Assembly (NCBI RefSeq): GCF_003063455.1
Contig: NZ_NESN01000001.1
Span: 1-64,000, forward strand
Length of the DNA stretch: 64,000 nt
Origin: Limnohabitans parvus II-B4
Lineage (GTDB): Bacteria > Pseudomonadota > Gammaproteobacteria > Burkholderiales > Burkholderiaceae_C
Reading direction: 5' to 3'
Part shown: positions 10,343-20,445 of the stretch, one piece after another
How the letters are laid out: every line of letters starts with the position of its first letter
Position numbering within the stretch: position 1 is the stretch's first letter
Translations under genes and position numbers: made by a program
Notes under the pieces: model-generated
Told to the model about the DNA's origin: nothing
The model's database searches: none
What the model saw: only the letters and a program-made list of their open reading frames with translations

Positions 10343-11116
10343 TCACTGGATCTTGGCCTTGGCACGCAGGCTGTCTTGGAATGTGCTGAGCTTTTGTTGC
10401 TGCAGCTGCTGCGAAATCTGGGGTTTGACTTCATCCAGCTTGGGCAATTGGGCTTCGCGCACATCGTCCACGCGGATGATGTGGAAACCAAATTGGCTCT
10501 TGACGGGCGTGTCGGTCATCTGGCCCTTGTCCAGCTTGACCATGGCCCCCGAAAACTCGGGCACATAGCTGCCAGCGGCAGCCCAGTCCAGGTCGCCACC
10601 GTTGGCACCAGACCCTGGGTCCTTGGAGGCCTTCTTGGCCAAGTCTTCAAAGCTGCCGCCTTTTTTGATCTGGGCGATCAGCGCCAGGGCTTCGTCTTCT
10701 TTTTCCACCAGGATGTGGCGGGCGCGGTATTCCTTGCCACCATTGGCTGCCACGAACTTGTCGTATTCGGCCTTGATGTCGGCATCGGTCACGGGGTTTT
10801 TCTTCTGGAAATCGGCAAACAGCTGACGGATCAGGATGGTTTGACGGGCCAGTTCGAGCTGGGTCTTGTACTCATCAGAGGCGTCCAGGCCGCGCTTTTT
10901 GGCTTCTTGCATGAAGATTTCGCGGGCGATCAACTCTTCCTTGATCTGGGCCAGCACTTCGGGCGTCACAGGGCGGCCAGAGGCTTCGACTTGCTGCTTG
11001 AGCGCATTCACACGCGAAGATGGCACTGGCTTGCCGTTGACCACGGCCAGGTTTTGCGCCAGGGCGGGAACCGCCAGCAAGGCCACCAGGGCGGCGCTGA
11101 GCATTTGCTTTTTCAT
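10343..11116 (-). CDS. Periplasmic parvulin-type peptidyl-prolyl cis-trans isomerase
   Basis: A 257-residue foldase of the PpiC/PrsA/SurA group that would assist folding of exported proteins. It has a Sec signal peptide (MKKQMLSAALVALLAVPALAQ), an N-terminal helical chaperone region like SurA_N (residues 25-130), and a parvulin domain at about 133-225. The domain has the typical RARHILVEKEDEALAL and GGDLDWAAAGSYVPEF segments and ends QFGFHIIRVDDVR. The C-terminus is a short charged helix. It is last in a minus-strand series after bolA, with an 83-base gap, and has its own terminator. Family members of this size are widespread in Burkholderiales; the client proteins are unknown. Confidence 0.93.
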   Translation of the reverse strand: MKKQMLSAALVALLAVPALAQNLAVVNGKPVPSSRVNALKQQVEASGRPVTPEVLAQIKEELIAREIFMQEAKKRGLDASDEYKTQLELARQTILIRQLFADFQKKNPVTDADIKAEYDKFVAANGGKEYRARHILVEKEDEALALIAQIKKGGSFEDLAKKASKDPGSGANGGDLDWAAAGSYVPEFSGAMVKLDKGQMTDTPVKSQFGFHIIRVDDVREAQLPKLDEVKPQISQQLQQQKLSTFQDSLRAKAKIQ

Positions 11117-11199
11117 TTTGTTTTCCTCAATGACGTTGTGTCAGGGTTGAATCAAGGGTTCAAAAAAAGGGGCTGCCACCAGTGGGTGACGGCCCGGGT

Positions 11200-11472
11200 T
11201 CAGATCAGCTCGATGGCCAGGGCGTGCAAGCCCTGGTCAATGAAATCTTGCAGCGCATCATACACAAGGCGATGGCGCTGAACGCGGCTGAGCGGTGCAA
11301 ACAAAGGTGAAGCAATGCACACACGCATGTGGCTGCCTTGGCCGCTCGCGCTGGCACCGGCATGGCCTGCGTGTTGCGCGCTTTCGTCGATGACTTTGAG
11401 GGCTGTGGGGTGCAGCCGCTCGGTCAGTCGGGTGTGGATCTGCTCACTCAGGGGGACAGACGGCTGGCTCAT
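11200..11472 (-). CDS. BolA family protein
   Basis: A 90-residue BolA-like protein of the KH-type alpha/beta fold. BolA proteins pair with monothiol glutaredoxins to carry or sense [2Fe-2S] clusters and affect morphology and stress genes. The conserved [24 protein letters not shown] and the C-terminal [10 protein letters not shown] pattern are visible. It starts with an ATGA overlap with the yciB stop, so translation is probably coupled. The insertion around [15 protein letters not shown] is His-rich and a little longer than in E. coli BolA. Confidence 0.9.
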   Translation of the reverse strand: MSQPSVPLSEQIHTRLTERLHPTALKVIDESAQHAGHAGASASGQGSHMRVCIASPLFAPLSRVQRHRLVYDALQDFIDQGLHALAIELI

Positions 11473-12011
11473 TCTTTGTCAGCGCCTTCTTTGGGCAGAT
11501 AGCGGGCGATGTACAGGCCTTGTCCGAGGATGAAAACCACAGGGAAGGCATAGCCCCACAGCTTGAAATTGACCCAGTCTTCGGTGCTGAAGTACGCCGC
11601 CACATAGCCGTTGATCGATGCCATGAAGATGCAGTACAGCATCCATGACAGGTTGAGCCGGTTCCACACCGCGTGCGGCAACTGCAGTTGCGTGCCCAGC
11701 AGCATGTGCAAAAAGTTTTTCTTCAAAAACCAGTGCGCCACGGCCAAGGCAATCGCCAGGCCGGAATACAGCAAGGTGGGTTTCCATTTGATGAAGCGCT
11801 CGTCGTGCAGGCCCAGGGTGAGGGCGCCAAAGCCGAGCACCAACACCAGCGTGATCTTGTGCATGGTCTGCAGCTTGCCATCCATTTTGTAGATGATGGC
11901 GGTTTGCAGCACAGTGGCGCCCATCAGCACCGCGGTGGCGGTGTAAATGTCACCCATCTTGTAAGCGCCAAAAAACAGCAGGATGGGGAAAAAGTCGAGG
12001 ATGAATTTCAT
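11469..12011 (-). CDS. yciB: Inner-membrane septation protein A (YciB/IspZ family)
   Basis: A 180-residue integral membrane protein with the family's characteristic start [18 protein letters not shown] and about five transmembrane helices. YciB interacts with cell-division and elongation proteins and affects envelope integrity. The [19 protein letters not shown] segment near the C-terminus is typical. It lies between msrB and bolA and overlaps bolA by four bases. Pairing of yciB with bolA-like genes is common in betaproteobacteria and is why the two are usually considered an operon. Confidence 0.93.
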   Translation of the reverse strand: MKFILDFFPILLFFGAYKMGDIYTATAVLMGATVLQTAIIYKMDGKLQTMHKITLVLVLGFGALTLGLHDERFIKWKPTLLYSGLAIALAVAHWFLKKNFLHMLLGTQLQLPHAVWNRLNLSWMLYCIFMASINGYVAAYFSTEDWVNFKLWGYAFPVVFILGQGLYIARYLPKEGADKE

Positions 12012-12054
12012 GAATAGGTTTTGAATGCGGCGTCTGCGGTACCGCCAAGATCGG

Positions 12055-12462
12055 TCAGGAAGCTTCGAAGTCTAACGAAGCGGAGTTCATGCAATAACGC
12101 AGGCCTGTGGGCGCAGGGCCGTCTTCGAACACATGGCCCAGGTGCGCGCCGCATTGGGCGCACACGGTTTCCACCCGGCGCATGCCGTGGCTGGTGTCCA
12201 CCCGTTCCTCAATCGCCCCATCGATCGAGGCTTGCGAGAAGCTGGGCCAGCCGCAGCCGGCGTCAAATTTGGTGTCGGATTTGAACAATTCGGCATCGCA
12301 GCAGATGCAGCGGTAAATGCCGCTGGCCCAGTGGCCTTCGTATTTGCCAGTAAAAGGGCGCTCAGTGGCGGCTTGTCGTGTCACGGCATACGCGACCGGC
12401 TCGGCCCCTTTGGCGGCCAGCAGCTCGCGCCACTCGGCGTTTGTTTTTTGAATTTGGGTCAT
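12055..12462 (-). CDS. msrB: Peptide-methionine (R)-S-oxide reductase
   Basis: A 135-residue MsrB that reduces the R epimer of oxidised methionine in proteins with thioredoxin. The two zinc-binding CxxC pairs are present ([10 protein letters not shown] and [11 protein letters not shown]), along with the GCGWPSF motif and the catalytic cysteine in [11 protein letters not shown]. The resolving cysteine position must be among the remaining cysteines and was not assigned. The start ATG overlaps the selO stop by four bases, so the two are translationally coupled. Both partners are linked to redox stress, which is consistent with a shared operon. Confidence 0.96.
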   Translation of the reverse strand: MTQIQKTNAEWRELLAAKGAEPVAYAVTRQAATERPFTGKYEGHWASGIYRCICCDAELFKSDTKFDAGCGWPSFSQASIDGAIEERVDTSHGMRRVETVCAQCGAHLGHVFEDGPAPTGLRYCMNSASLDFEAS

Positions 12463-14006
12463 GATGAACAGCTGATTTCCAGTTGGCCCGCCCAGTCGGG
12501 CGGCAGGTCGGCATAGGCCTCAAAGCCCGGATGCTCGTCGAAGGGAGACTGTAGCAAGTTGTACAGCGTGTCGATTTCTGAAAAGTCACCCGCCTTGGCT
12601 TGACGGATGGCCACTTCGGCCAAGTGATTGCGCAGTACAAACTTGGGGTTGGTGCGAAGCATCCGTGGCCCCATGCTGACCAAGTGGGTCTGTCCGGCAC
12701 GAGCGGTGTAGCGTTCCAACCAAGCCAGCAGGCGAGGGCGGTCCAGCACCAGATCGGTCACGGGGCTCCAGTCGGCTTCGGTCACAGCATTGGCTTGCGA
12801 TTGCCGCACCACCGCTTGACTCAGTTGCCGCCAAAACAGGGTGAAGTCCACTTTTTCGGCGGCCATGAGCTGCATCAGGTCTTCCACCAGTGTCCAGTCG
12901 GCTTCGCGCTCGGATTCAGGTGCCAGTGTCCCTGTCAGGCCCAGCTTGGCCCGCATGGCGTCGCCAAGGTACCGAGGGAACAAAGTCTTGTAGCCCTCCA
13001 ATACTTGCAGCGTCATCTCCTGGTCATCGATCAAGGGGGCCAAGGCTTGGGCCAGGCAGTACAGGTTCCAGTACGCGACGTTGGGTTGCCGCCCGTAGGC
13101 ATAACGCCCCTGGTGGTCAGAGTGGTTGCAGATGTGGCCCGGGTCAAAGCTGTCCATGAACTGGAAGGGGCCGTAGTCGATGGTCAGGCCCAGCAGACTC
13201 ATGTTGTCGGTGTTCATCACGCCGTGGCAAAAGCCCACAGCCTGCCATTGCGCCAGCAGCTTGGCGGTTCGCTCCTGCACTTCGTCCAGCAGGGCCGCAT
13301 ACACATTGCCTTGCCACAGCGAGGTCCGTGCATGGCATTCGGGCAGGTGGTGGGTGATGGCGTGGTCGGCCAGTGTGCGCAGGCTGTCGGTGTCGCCCTG
13401 CGCCGAAAAATGTTCAAAGTGCCCAAAACGCAGAAAGCTGGGGGCGACACGGGCCACCACGGCAGCGCTTTCGATGGTTTCGCGCCGCACCGGCTCGGGT
13501 GAAGCCACGAGGCTCAACGCCCGGGTGGTGGGAATGCCCAGGCCGTGCATGGCCTCGCTGCACAAATACTCTCGGATGCTCGAGCGCAGCACAGCCCGGC
13601 CATCGCCACCACGCGAATACGGGGTGCGGCCCGCGCCCTTGAGCTGGATTTCTTGTGGGCCTTGTTTTGAAGCCGCCTCGCCCAGCCAGATGGCCCGGCC
13701 GTCGCCCAATTGTCCTGCCCATTGCCCGAACTGGTGGCCGCTGTAGACCGTGGCCAAGGGGTCCGACCCGGTCATGACCGCGTTGCCCGCAAAGGCTTGC
13801 AAGTGATTGTCATCAAACACCTCGGCAGGCCAGCCCAGCTCGGCGCGAAGGGCTTCGTTACAAGCGGCCCAGCGGGGGGCGGCCACAGGTGTGGGTTGCA
13901 GGCGCGTGAAAAACCGGGGGCCCAATTGCGTCAGGCGATGGGTCCATGCCAGCGCGGATGGCGCATCGTCGGCACGGCTGAGCGGGTTCAAGTGGGCTGA
14001 ATGCAT
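12459..14006 (-). CDS. selO: Protein adenylyltransferase SelO (YdiU family pseudokinase)
   Basis: A 515-residue SelO/YdiU pseudokinase that transfers AMP (or UMP) to Ser, Thr or Tyr of proteins including redox enzymes. Recognisable blocks are [36 protein letters not shown], the [12 protein letters not shown] catalytic loop and the [18 protein letters not shown] metal-binding region. It ends in a Cys (SCSS) tail, although the last residues are ISCSS rather than a CxxC or Sec motif. It is the first gene of the minus-strand run. The 121-base gap to the divergent acyl-CoA synthetase contains both promoters. Confidence 0.94.
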   Translation of the reverse strand: MHSAHLNPLSRADDAPSALAWTHRLTQLGPRFFTRLQPTPVAAPRWAACNEALRAELGWPAEVFDDNHLQAFAGNAVMTGSDPLATVYSGHQFGQWAGQLGDGRAIWLGEAASKQGPQEIQLKGAGRTPYSRGGDGRAVLRSSIREYLCSEAMHGLGIPTTRALSLVASPEPVRRETIESAAVVARVAPSFLRFGHFEHFSAQGDTDSLRTLADHAITHHLPECHARTSLWQGNVYAALLDEVQERTAKLLAQWQAVGFCHGVMNTDNMSLLGLTIDYGPFQFMDSFDPGHICNHSDHQGRYAYGRQPNVAYWNLYCLAQALAPLIDDQEMTLQVLEGYKTLFPRYLGDAMRAKLGLTGTLAPESEREADWTLVEDLMQLMAAEKVDFTLFWRQLSQAVVRQSQANAVTEADWSPVTDLVLDRPRLLAWLERYTARAGQTHLVSMGPRMLRTNPKFVLRNHLAEVAIRQAKAGDFSEIDTLYNLLQSPFDEHPGFEAYADLPPDWAGQLEISCSS

Positions 14007-14127
14007 AGAAGTCGATTGTCACGCCCTTGACAAGTACCCGGGTAATTGCGGGTTTTAAGAGCAGAGATGGCCGCGCCCGGGTGCACAATGATTCGCTTGA
14101 GAACAACCGCAACGACAGGAGATACCC

Positions 14128-15756
14128 ATGCTGGGACTGATGCAACAGCAATCGCTGCTGATTTCTTCAATGATCGAATTTGCCGAGAAGCACCACGGTG
14201 ACGGCGAGGTCGTTTCGCGTCGGGTGGAAGGGGATATCCACCGCTACACCTGGGCCGATGTGGGTCGCCGCTCGCGCCAGGTGGCCAACGCGCTGGATGC
14301 GCAAAAGGTGCCCCAAGGTGCCCGCATCGCCACGCTGGCTTGGAACGGGTACCGCCACCTGGAGCTGTACTTTGGTGTGAGCGGCTCAGGCCGTGTGCTG
14401 CACACCATCAACCCGCGCCTGCACCCTGAGCAGATGGCCTGGATCGCCAACCATGCCGAAGACCAGGTCTTGTGTTTTGACATGACGTTTTTGCCTTTGG
14501 TTCAAGCCCTGCACGCCCATTGCAAGACCGTGACCCAGTATGTGGCACTGTGCGACGCCGACAAACTGCCTGCCGACACCGGCATCCCGAATCTGCTGAG
14601 CTATGAGGCCTGGATGGGCCAACAGCCAGACACCTACACCTGGCCTCAGCTGGACGAGAATTCGGCCTGCAGCCTTTGCTACACCAGTGGCACCACGGGC
14701 AACCCCAAGGGGGCTTTGTACAGCCACCGTTCTACCGTGCTGCACGCCTACGCCGCGGCCTTGCCCGACTCGATGTGCATCTCGGCGCGCGACTCGATCC
14801 TGCCCGTGGTGCCCATGTTCCACGTCAACGCCTGGGGCATTCCCTACAGCGCGGCCATGACGGGCGCCAAACTGGTGTTTCCTGGCCCCGCGCTGGATGG
14901 CAAATCGGTGTACGAGTTGATCGAGTCCGAGGGCGTGACCTTTGCGGCTGGCGTGCCCACCGTCTGGCAAATGCTGCTGGGCCACATGAAGCCTGCAGGC
15001 CTCAAGTTCAGCCACCTCAACCGCACCGTGATTGGTGGCTCGGCCTGCCCGCCCGCCATGATCGACGCCTTCCGCCAAGACTACAACGTGGACGTGTTGC
15101 ACGCCTGGGGCATGACCGAACTGAGCCCTCTGGGCACGGTGTGCACCCTGAAAAACAAACACCTGAGCCTGCCCGCCGAGCAGCAAATGAAGCTGCGCCT
15201 GAAGCAAGGCCGTTGCATCTTTGGCATCGACATGAAAATCGTCGACGCCGAAGGCCGTGCCTTGCCGCACGACGGCAAGGCCGCAGGAGATCTGCTTGTC
15301 AAAGGTCCATGGGTCATCGCTTCTTATTACAAACAAGAAGGCGGTAGCCCCTTGGTGGGCGGCTGGTTTCCCACGGGTGATGTGGCCACCATCGATGCCG
15401 ACGGCTTCATGCAAATCACTGACCGCAGCAAGGACGTGATCAAGTCTGGTGGCGAGTGGATCAGCTCGATCGATGTGGAGAACATCGCCATGGCGCACCC
15501 GGCTGTGGCCATGGCTGCCTGCATCGGTATGCGCCATCCCAAGTGGGACGAGCGTCCGATTGTGTGCGTGGTCAAGAAACCGGGCGCCGAAGTCAGCCGG
15601 GATGAGCTGATGGCTTTCTACGATGGCAAGACGGCCAAATGGCAAATTCCTGACGATGTGGTGTTTGTGGATGCCATCCCTTTGGGCGGCACCGGCAAGA
15701 TGCTCAAGACCCGTTTGCGCGAGCAGTTGGCTGACTATGTTTTGCCGGGTCTTTGA
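14128..15756 (+). CDS. Acyl-CoA synthetase (medium/long-chain fatty acid-CoA ligase, AMP-forming)
   Basis: A 542-residue adenylate-forming enzyme that activates a carboxylic acid to its CoA thioester. The P-loop [16 protein letters not shown] is at about residue 185. The AMP site is [10 protein letters not shown], with [12 protein letters not shown] and the hinge [16 protein letters not shown], and the catalytic lysine is in [11 protein letters not shown] near the C-terminus. Length and N-terminus resemble the DmdB-like (methylthiopropionyl/medium-chain acyl-CoA ligase) subfamily common in Burkholderiales. A clear CAGGAGA ribosome site precedes the ATG. It opens the catabolic block; its product would feed the beta-oxidation enzymes downstream. 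The exact substrate cannot be read from sequence. Confidence 0.92.
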   Translation: MLGLMQQQSLLISSMIEFAEKHHGDGEVVSRRVEGDIHRYTWADVGRRSRQVANALDAQKVPQGARIATLAWNGYRHLELYFGVSGSGRVLHTINPRLHPEQMAWIANHAEDQVLCFDMTFLPLVQALHAHCKTVTQYVALCDADKLPADTGIPNLLSYEAWMGQQPDTYTWPQLDENSACSLCYTSGTTGNPKGALYSHRSTVLHAYAAALPDSMCISARDSILPVVPMFHVNAWGIPYSAAMTGAKLVFPGPALDGKSVYELIESEGVTFAAGVPTVWQMLLGHMKPAGLKFSHLNRTVIGGSACPPAMIDAFRQDYNVDVLHAWGMTELSPLGTVCTLKNKHLSLPAEQQMKLRLKQGRCIFGIDMKIVDAEGRALPHDGKAAGDLLVKGPWVIASYYKQEGGSPLVGGWFPTGDVATIDADGFMQITDRSKDVIKSGGEWISSIDVENIAMAHPAVAMAACIGMRHPKWDERPIVCVVKKPGAEVSRDELMAFYDGKTAKWQIPDDVVFVDAIPLGGTGKMLKTRLREQLADYVLPGL

Positions 15757-15768
15757 TCCAAAACAAAT

Positions 15769-15792
15769 CCGCGTGACTTCAAAGTCGCGCGG
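15769..15792 (+). other. Stem-loop after the acyl-CoA synthetase gene
   Basis: CCGCGTGACTT and AAGTCGCGCGG form an 11-bp stem with one G-U pair and a tight turn. No T tract follows, so it may be a processing or weak termination site rather than a full terminator. Confidence 0.5.
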
Positions 15793-15882
15793 GTGATAAG
15801 GCTTAGGGGCAAACCCCGAGCGCATTTGTGTTTTCACCGGTTACGCTGACATTGTTCTGATTCATAACGCAGGAGACTTTGA

Positions 15883-17115
15883 ATGAAAACCACCACCCGC
15901 TTGATCGCTGCAGCTGCTTTGGCCGCTTGCTCCATGGGCGCTTTTGCTCAAAAAGGCGAGACCGTCAAGATTGCCTGGATCGATCCACTTTCGGGCCTGA
16001 TGGCACCAGTGGGCAGCAACCAACTCAAGAGCTTTCAGTTCTTTGCCGAGAAATTCAGCAAAACCAATCCTGCTGGCGTCAAATTCGAAGTCATCGGCAT
16101 CGACAACAAGCTGAGCCCCGCTGAAAGCTTGAACGCCCTGAAGGCCGCCATGGACCAAGGCGTGCGTTACATCACGCAAGGCAACGGCTCTTCGGTGGCG
16201 GGTGCCCTGATCGAGGCTGTTAACAAGCACAACGAGCGCAACCCCGGCAAGGAAATCATTTTCCTGAACCACTCGGCCGTGGACCCTGACTTCACCAACA
16301 GCAAGTGCAGCTACTGGCACTTCCGCTTCGATGCCGACACGTCGATGAAGATCGAGGCCATGACCACCTTCATGAAAGACGACACCGCCATCAAGAAGGT
16401 GTACCTGTTCAACCAGAACTACTCACACGGCCACCAGGTTGCCAAGTTTGCCAAGGAAAACCTGGCCCGCAAGCGCCCCGACGTGCAAATCGTGGGCGAA
16501 GACCTGCACCCATTGGCCCAGGTGCGCGACTTCTCACCTTACATTGCCAAGATCAAAGCCTCGGGCGCCGACACGGTGATCACCGGCAACTGGGGTTCTG
16601 ACCTGGCCCTGTTGGTCAAAGCGGCCAACGAAGGTGGTTACAACGGCAAGTTCTACACCTACTACACCGGCGTGACCGGCACGCCCACGGCCTTGGGCCA
16701 AGGCGGTGCAGGGCGCGTTTACCAGATCGCTTACAACCACTACAACATGGGTGGTGACATTGGCAAGTGGATGGGTGAGTTCAAGACCAAGTTCAACGAC
16801 GACTTTTACACGGGTTCTGTGATTTCGATCTACAGCGCATTGGGTGAAGCCATGGCCAAAGCCAAGTCAACCGACCCCGTCAAAGTGGCCGCAGCTCTGG
16901 AAGGCTTGACTTTCAAGAGCTACCACGGCGAAGTGCAAATCCGCAAAACTGATCACCAGCTGCAGCAACCGCTGTACATGACCGTGTGGCAAAAGGCAGA
17001 CAAGAAGTACCCTTACAGCCCAGAGAACACCGGCATGACTTTGGCACCTGTCAAAGAGTTCCCTTCTTATGTGTCCAGCACGCCGACCAGCTGCCAGATG
17101 AAGCGTCCTGGCTAA
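15883..17115 (+). CDS. LIV-type ABC transporter, periplasmic substrate-binding protein
   Basis: A 410-residue periplasmic binding protein (Leu/Ile/Val-binding, type 1 fold). The Sec signal peptide MKTTTRLIAAAALAACSMGAFA is followed by KIAWIDPLSGLMAPVGSNQL and the hinge region with ITGNWGSDLALLVKAAN. It is first of a five-gene importer (binding protein, two permeases, two ATPases). The binding protein of such systems may take amino acids, aromatic acids or short acyl compounds. The location between an acyl-CoA synthetase and beta-oxidation genes suggests a carboxylic acid rather than an amino acid, but that is inference. A strong AGGAGA site precedes the ATG. Confidence 0.94.
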   Translation: MKTTTRLIAAAALAACSMGAFAQKGETVKIAWIDPLSGLMAPVGSNQLKSFQFFAEKFSKTNPAGVKFEVIGIDNKLSPAESLNALKAAMDQGVRYITQGNGSSVAGALIEAVNKHNERNPGKEIIFLNHSAVDPDFTNSKCSYWHFRFDADTSMKIEAMTTFMKDDTAIKKVYLFNQNYSHGHQVAKFAKENLARKRPDVQIVGEDLHPLAQVRDFSPYIAKIKASGADTVITGNWGSDLALLVKAANEGGYNGKFYTYYTGVTGTPTALGQGGAGRVYQIAYNHYNMGGDIGKWMGEFKTKFNDDFYTGSVISIYSALGEAMAKAKSTDPVKVAAALEGLTFKSYHGEVQIRKTDHQLQQPLYMTVWQKADKKYPYSPENTGMTLAPVKEFPSYVSSTPTSCQMKRPG

Positions 17116-17128
17116 GCTGCAACCAGTC

Positions 17129-17157
17129 CGGCAAACCAGGCCGTGTCTGGTTTGCCG
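17129..17157 (+). other. Perfect 11-bp stem-loop after the binding-protein gene
   Basis: CGGCAAACCAG (17129-17139) and CTGGTTTGCCG (17147-17157) pair perfectly around a 7-base loop. No T run follows. Such hairpins after binding-protein genes often protect the upstream mRNA end, so the binding protein is made in excess over the permease. Confidence 0.6.
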
Positions 17158-17207
17158 ACAGGTTTTGGCTATGCCAAGGATTGGTCGAATGAACCTAAGG
17201 GTTCAGT

Positions 17208-17244
17208 GGCCCGATGAACATCCAGGTTGTCGGGCCTTTCTTTT
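17208..17244 (+). terminator. Probable (partial) terminator between binding protein and permease
   Basis: GGCCCGA and TCGGGCC form a 7-bp GC-rich stem around a 15-base loop and are followed by TTTCTTTT. With no obvious new promoter before the permease at 17342, partial read-through would lower permease and ATPase expression. Confidence 0.55.
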
Positions 17245-17341
17245 GGGCGTTGGTGCCTATGCAAGTCTCGGGTTGATCATTGCAACCCACTTTCGGTAAC
17301 GAAGTTAGGCTCATTCAGAGCCTGGAAAAGTGGCGGTATTT

Positions 17342-18376
17342 ATGGAGTTTTTTATCATCTCCATGCTCAACGGTCTCAGTTACGGACTGTTGCTCTTCAT
17401 GCTCAGCTCAGGGCTGACGCTGATTTTCAGCATGATGGGCGTGCTCAACTTTGCGCACGCCAGTTTTTACATGATCGGCGCCTATTTCGGCTACACCTTG
17501 TCGGGGTGGATCGGTTTTTGGCCGGCACTGGTCTTGGCACCTCTTTTTGTGGGAGCCTGCGGTGCATTGTTTGAGCGCGTGACCTTGCGCAAGGTTCACC
17601 CGTTCGGCCATGTCCCCGAGTTGTTGGTCACCTTCGGGCTGTCTTATGTGGTGCTTGAACTGGTGCAACTGGTTTGGGGCCGAACCGCCGTCGAATTCGC
17701 GCCGCCCGAGATCCTGCGCAGTGCCGCATTCACCTTGATCAACCACTCGGCCAATGGCATGAGTCTGGTTTGGGGCGCTGCACCGGCCGAAGCTTGCGCT
17801 GCTGCCGATGCCGCCGTCCGGGTGGTGTGCTCGCCGTTTCCTGCTACCCGGGCCTTCATGATGCTGGTGGCGCTTTTGATGCTGGTGTCCTTGTGGCTCT
17901 TGCTCACCCATACACGCATTGGCCTGGTGATTCAGGCGGCCTTGACGCATCCTGAAATGGCCGAGTCTCTCGGCCACAACGTGCCACGCGTCTTCATGTT
18001 GGTTTTTGGTGCTGGTACTGGACTTGCAGGCTTGGCGGGCGTGATTGGTGGCAGCACGTTTGTAACCGAACCCGCCATGGCAGCCACCGTGGGCTCCGTC
18101 ATCTTCGTGGTGGTGGTCGTGGGGGGCATGGGCTCTTTGTCTGGGGCATTCCTGGCGTCGGTGCTGATTGGCGTGATCCAGACCTTTGCCGTGGCGATTG
18201 ATTACTCGTTCTTGACTTTGGCCAAGGACATGGGTTGGGTCTTGTCTGCTGCGACTCAGGACAACTCATTTGCGAAACTCACGCTGTCACAAGTGGCGCC
18301 CATCCTGCCGTATTTGTTCCTGGTGCTGATCCTTATCTTCCGGCCCAAGGGTCTTTTGGGTACTCGCGAGGGTTAA
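17342..18376 (+). CDS. LIV-type ABC transporter permease (LivH-like)
   Basis: A 344-residue inner-membrane permease with about eight hydrophobic helices. It begins MEFFIISMLNGLSYGLLLFML and includes the LNFAHASFYMIGAYFGYTL motif typical of LivH. The ATG at 17342 is preferred over an in-frame GTG at 17330. The insertion with AEACAAADAAVRVVCSPFPA in a periplasmic loop is longer than in E. coli LivH. The coupling region toward the C-terminus has the family's GGMGSLSGAFLAS. It is three bases before the second permease gene, so the two are co-translated partners forming the membrane pore. Confidence 0.93.
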   Translation: MEFFIISMLNGLSYGLLLFMLSSGLTLIFSMMGVLNFAHASFYMIGAYFGYTLSGWIGFWPALVLAPLFVGACGALFERVTLRKVHPFGHVPELLVTFGLSYVVLELVQLVWGRTAVEFAPPEILRSAAFTLINHSANGMSLVWGAAPAEACAAADAAVRVVCSPFPATRAFMMLVALLMLVSLWLLLTHTRIGLVIQAALTHPEMAESLGHNVPRVFMLVFGAGTGLAGLAGVIGGSTFVTEPAMAATVGSVIFVVVVVGGMGSLSGAFLASVLIGVIQTFAVAIDYSFLTLAKDMGWVLSAATQDNSFAKLTLSQVAPILPYLFLVLILIFRPKGLLGTREG

Positions 18377-18379
18377 GAC

Positions 18380-19672
18380 ATGGCTGCTGTATACAAATTC
18401 AAACCTTACAACGTCGGCCGCTGGGTCATCTGGAGCTTGTTTGCGCTGGTCTTGCTGGCGGCGCCCATGGTGTTCACCAGCAACCTCTCGACCACCATGT
18501 TGGCTCAGATGGGCATTGCGATCATCGCTTGTCTGTCCTACAACATCTTGTTAGGGCAAGGCGGCATGCTCAGCTTTGGCCACGCGGTCTACACAGGGCT
18601 GGGTTCTTACTTGGCTATCCACGCTTTGAACGCGGTGAGTGCAGGTAAATGGCACATCCCGGTCAGTCTGTTGCCCATCGTTGGCGGCATCGCTGGCATG
18701 TGCTTTGCTGTTCTGCTCGGCTGGGTCACGACCCGCAAATCGGGCACGCCCTTTGCCATGATCACGCTGGGTGTGGCCGAGTTGGTGTTTGCCATGTCCT
18801 TGATGTTCTCGGAGTTCTTTGGCGGCGAGGCTGGGGTGTCTGGCAACCGGGTGGCTGGCGAGGCCTTTTTCGGCATCACTTTCGGTCCACAAATTCAGGT
18901 TTACTACCTGATCGCGGCTTACACCTTTGTGTGCGTGGCTCTCATGTATGCCTTCACCCAGACGCCATTGGGTCGCATACTGAACGCGGTGCGCGACAAT
19001 CCTGAGCGTGTGGAGTTCATTGGCTACAACACACAGCGAGTGCGTTACATCGCCTTCATCATTGCGGGCTTTTTTGCCGGCATTGCGGGTGGTTTGGGGG
19101 CGCTCAACTTCGAGATCGTGACTGCCGAGGTCGTCGGGGCAGGGCGCTCCGGGGCCTATTTGTTGTTCACCTTTTTGGGTGGCGCCACCTTCTTCTTTGG
19201 CCCCATCATCGGAGCCATCTTGATGGTCATTGCTTTTGTCCTCTTGTCTGAGCTGACCAAGGCGTGGTTGCTTTATTTGGGCCTCATCTTCTTGTTCATG
19301 GTGATGTATGCACCGGGCGGTATCGCCAGTTTGATCATGATGAATTTGCGAGTGGCCAAGTTTGGCAAGTTGCGTCAGATCTGGACCAGTTACCTGAGCT
19401 TGGGCTTGACCGCCTTTGTCATGTTGGCGGGGGCGGGCGCGATGATCGAAATGGTTTATCACCTGCAGCTCAATTCGGCTTTGGGAGACACCGTCAAATT
19501 CATGGGGGCCACGCTCAACGCCAAAGGACTGGACAGCTGGTTTGGCTGTGCCTTTGTCATGTTCACGGGTCTCGGATTGTTTGAGTTGTGCCGTCGTCAA
19601 TACATGATCGAGTGGGGCGATATCCAGACCGAGATCGAAAAAGAAATCAAGCGCCGGGAGACTGCAGTATGA
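18380..19672 (+). CDS. LIV-type ABC transporter permease (LivM-like), extended C-terminus
   Basis: A 430-residue permease, longer than the usual 320-380 residues. The core has MGIAIIACLSYNILLGQGGMLSFGHAVY and the cytoplasmic coupling loop with AVRDNPERVEFIGYNTQRVR. After the last standard helix it carries an extra segment (about residues 315-430) with one or two further hydrophobic stretches and a charged tail (IQTEIEKEIKRRE). This extension is known in several Burkholderiales homologues. The stop overlaps the next ATPase start as ATGA, so the genes are coupled. It forms a heterodimer with the LivH-like protein. Confidence 0.92.
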   Translation: MAAVYKFKPYNVGRWVIWSLFALVLLAAPMVFTSNLSTTMLAQMGIAIIACLSYNILLGQGGMLSFGHAVYTGLGSYLAIHALNAVSAGKWHIPVSLLPIVGGIAGMCFAVLLGWVTTRKSGTPFAMITLGVAELVFAMSLMFSEFFGGEAGVSGNRVAGEAFFGITFGPQIQVYYLIAAYTFVCVALMYAFTQTPLGRILNAVRDNPERVEFIGYNTQRVRYIAFIIAGFFAGIAGGLGALNFEIVTAEVVGAGRSGAYLLFTFLGGATFFFGPIIGAILMVIAFVLLSELTKAWLLYLGLIFLFMVMYAPGGIASLIMMNLRVAKFGKLRQIWTSYLSLGLTAFVMLAGAGAMIEMVYHLQLNSALGDTVKFMGATLNAKGLDSWFGCAFVMFTGLGLFELCRRQYMIEWGDIQTEIEKEIKRRETAV

Positions 19673-20445
19673 GTACGACCTACGCACTGGAACTGAAAGA
19701 TGTTCGCAAGAATTTCGGCAAGACCGAAATCATCCGGGGTGTGAATTTGGCTGTTGAGCCTGGTGAGCGTGTGGCCGTGATCGGCCCCAACGGCGCGGGC
19801 AAGTCCACCTTGTTCAACCTGATCAGCGGTCGCTTTGGGCCTTCTAGCGGTGATATTTTGTTGAATGGCCAACGCATTCAACACAAGACCCCCTACGAAA
19901 TCAACCGCATGGGCTTGGCGCGCAGTTTTCAGATCACCAACATCTTCCCGAAGTTGAGTGTGTTTGAAAACTTGCGTTGCGCGGTGCTCTGGAGTCTGGG
20001 CTACAAGTACACCTTCTTCAAGTTCCTTTCGGGTCTGAAAGACGCGAATGAACGGGCTGACCAGTTGCTGGAGATGATTCGCCTGGACAAGAAGCGCGAT
20101 GTGCTGGCGGTCAACCTGACCTATGCCGAACAACGTGCCCTTGAAATCGGTGTGACGATTGCGGGTGGGGCCGATGTGATCTTGCTCGATGAACCGACGG
20201 CGGGCATGAGCAAAAGTGAAACTTCGCGTTTCATTCACCTGATCAAAGAAGTCACCGTCGGCAAAACCTTGCTGACCGTGGAGCACGACATGGGCGTGGT
20301 GTTTGGGCTGGCCGACAAGATTGCGGTGGTGGTCTATGGGGAGGTGATCGCTTTTGACACGCCCGAGGCCGTGCGTGCCAATGCCAAAGTGCAGGAGGCC
20401 TATCTGGGCTCCTCCGTTGCAGACAGCCAGGCAGGAGGCCATTGA
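19669..20445 (+). CDS. LIV-type ABC transporter ATPase (LivG-like)
   Basis: A 258-residue ABC ATPase. Walker A is GPNGAGKST (about residue 38), Walker B is ILLDEPTAGM, and the switch His is in TVEHDMG. The signature region, usually LSGGQ, reads LTYAEQRALEIG, as is typical of LivG-type proteins. I started it at MSTTYALELKD because this ATG overlaps the permease stop (ATGA); a longer in-frame ORF from 19588 lies inside the permease gene. It energises import together with the LivF-like partner, whose ATG overlaps its stop by one base. Confidence 0.94.
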   Translation: MSTTYALELKDVRKNFGKTEIIRGVNLAVEPGERVAVIGPNGAGKSTLFNLISGRFGPSSGDILLNGQRIQHKTPYEINRMGLARSFQITNIFPKLSVFENLRCAVLWSLGYKYTFFKFLSGLKDANERADQLLEMIRLDKKRDVLAVNLTYAEQRALEIGVTIAGGADVILLDEPTAGMSKSETSRFIHLIKEVTVGKTLLTVEHDMGVVFGLADKIAVVVYGEVIAFDTPEAVRANAKVQEAYLGSSVADSQAGGH

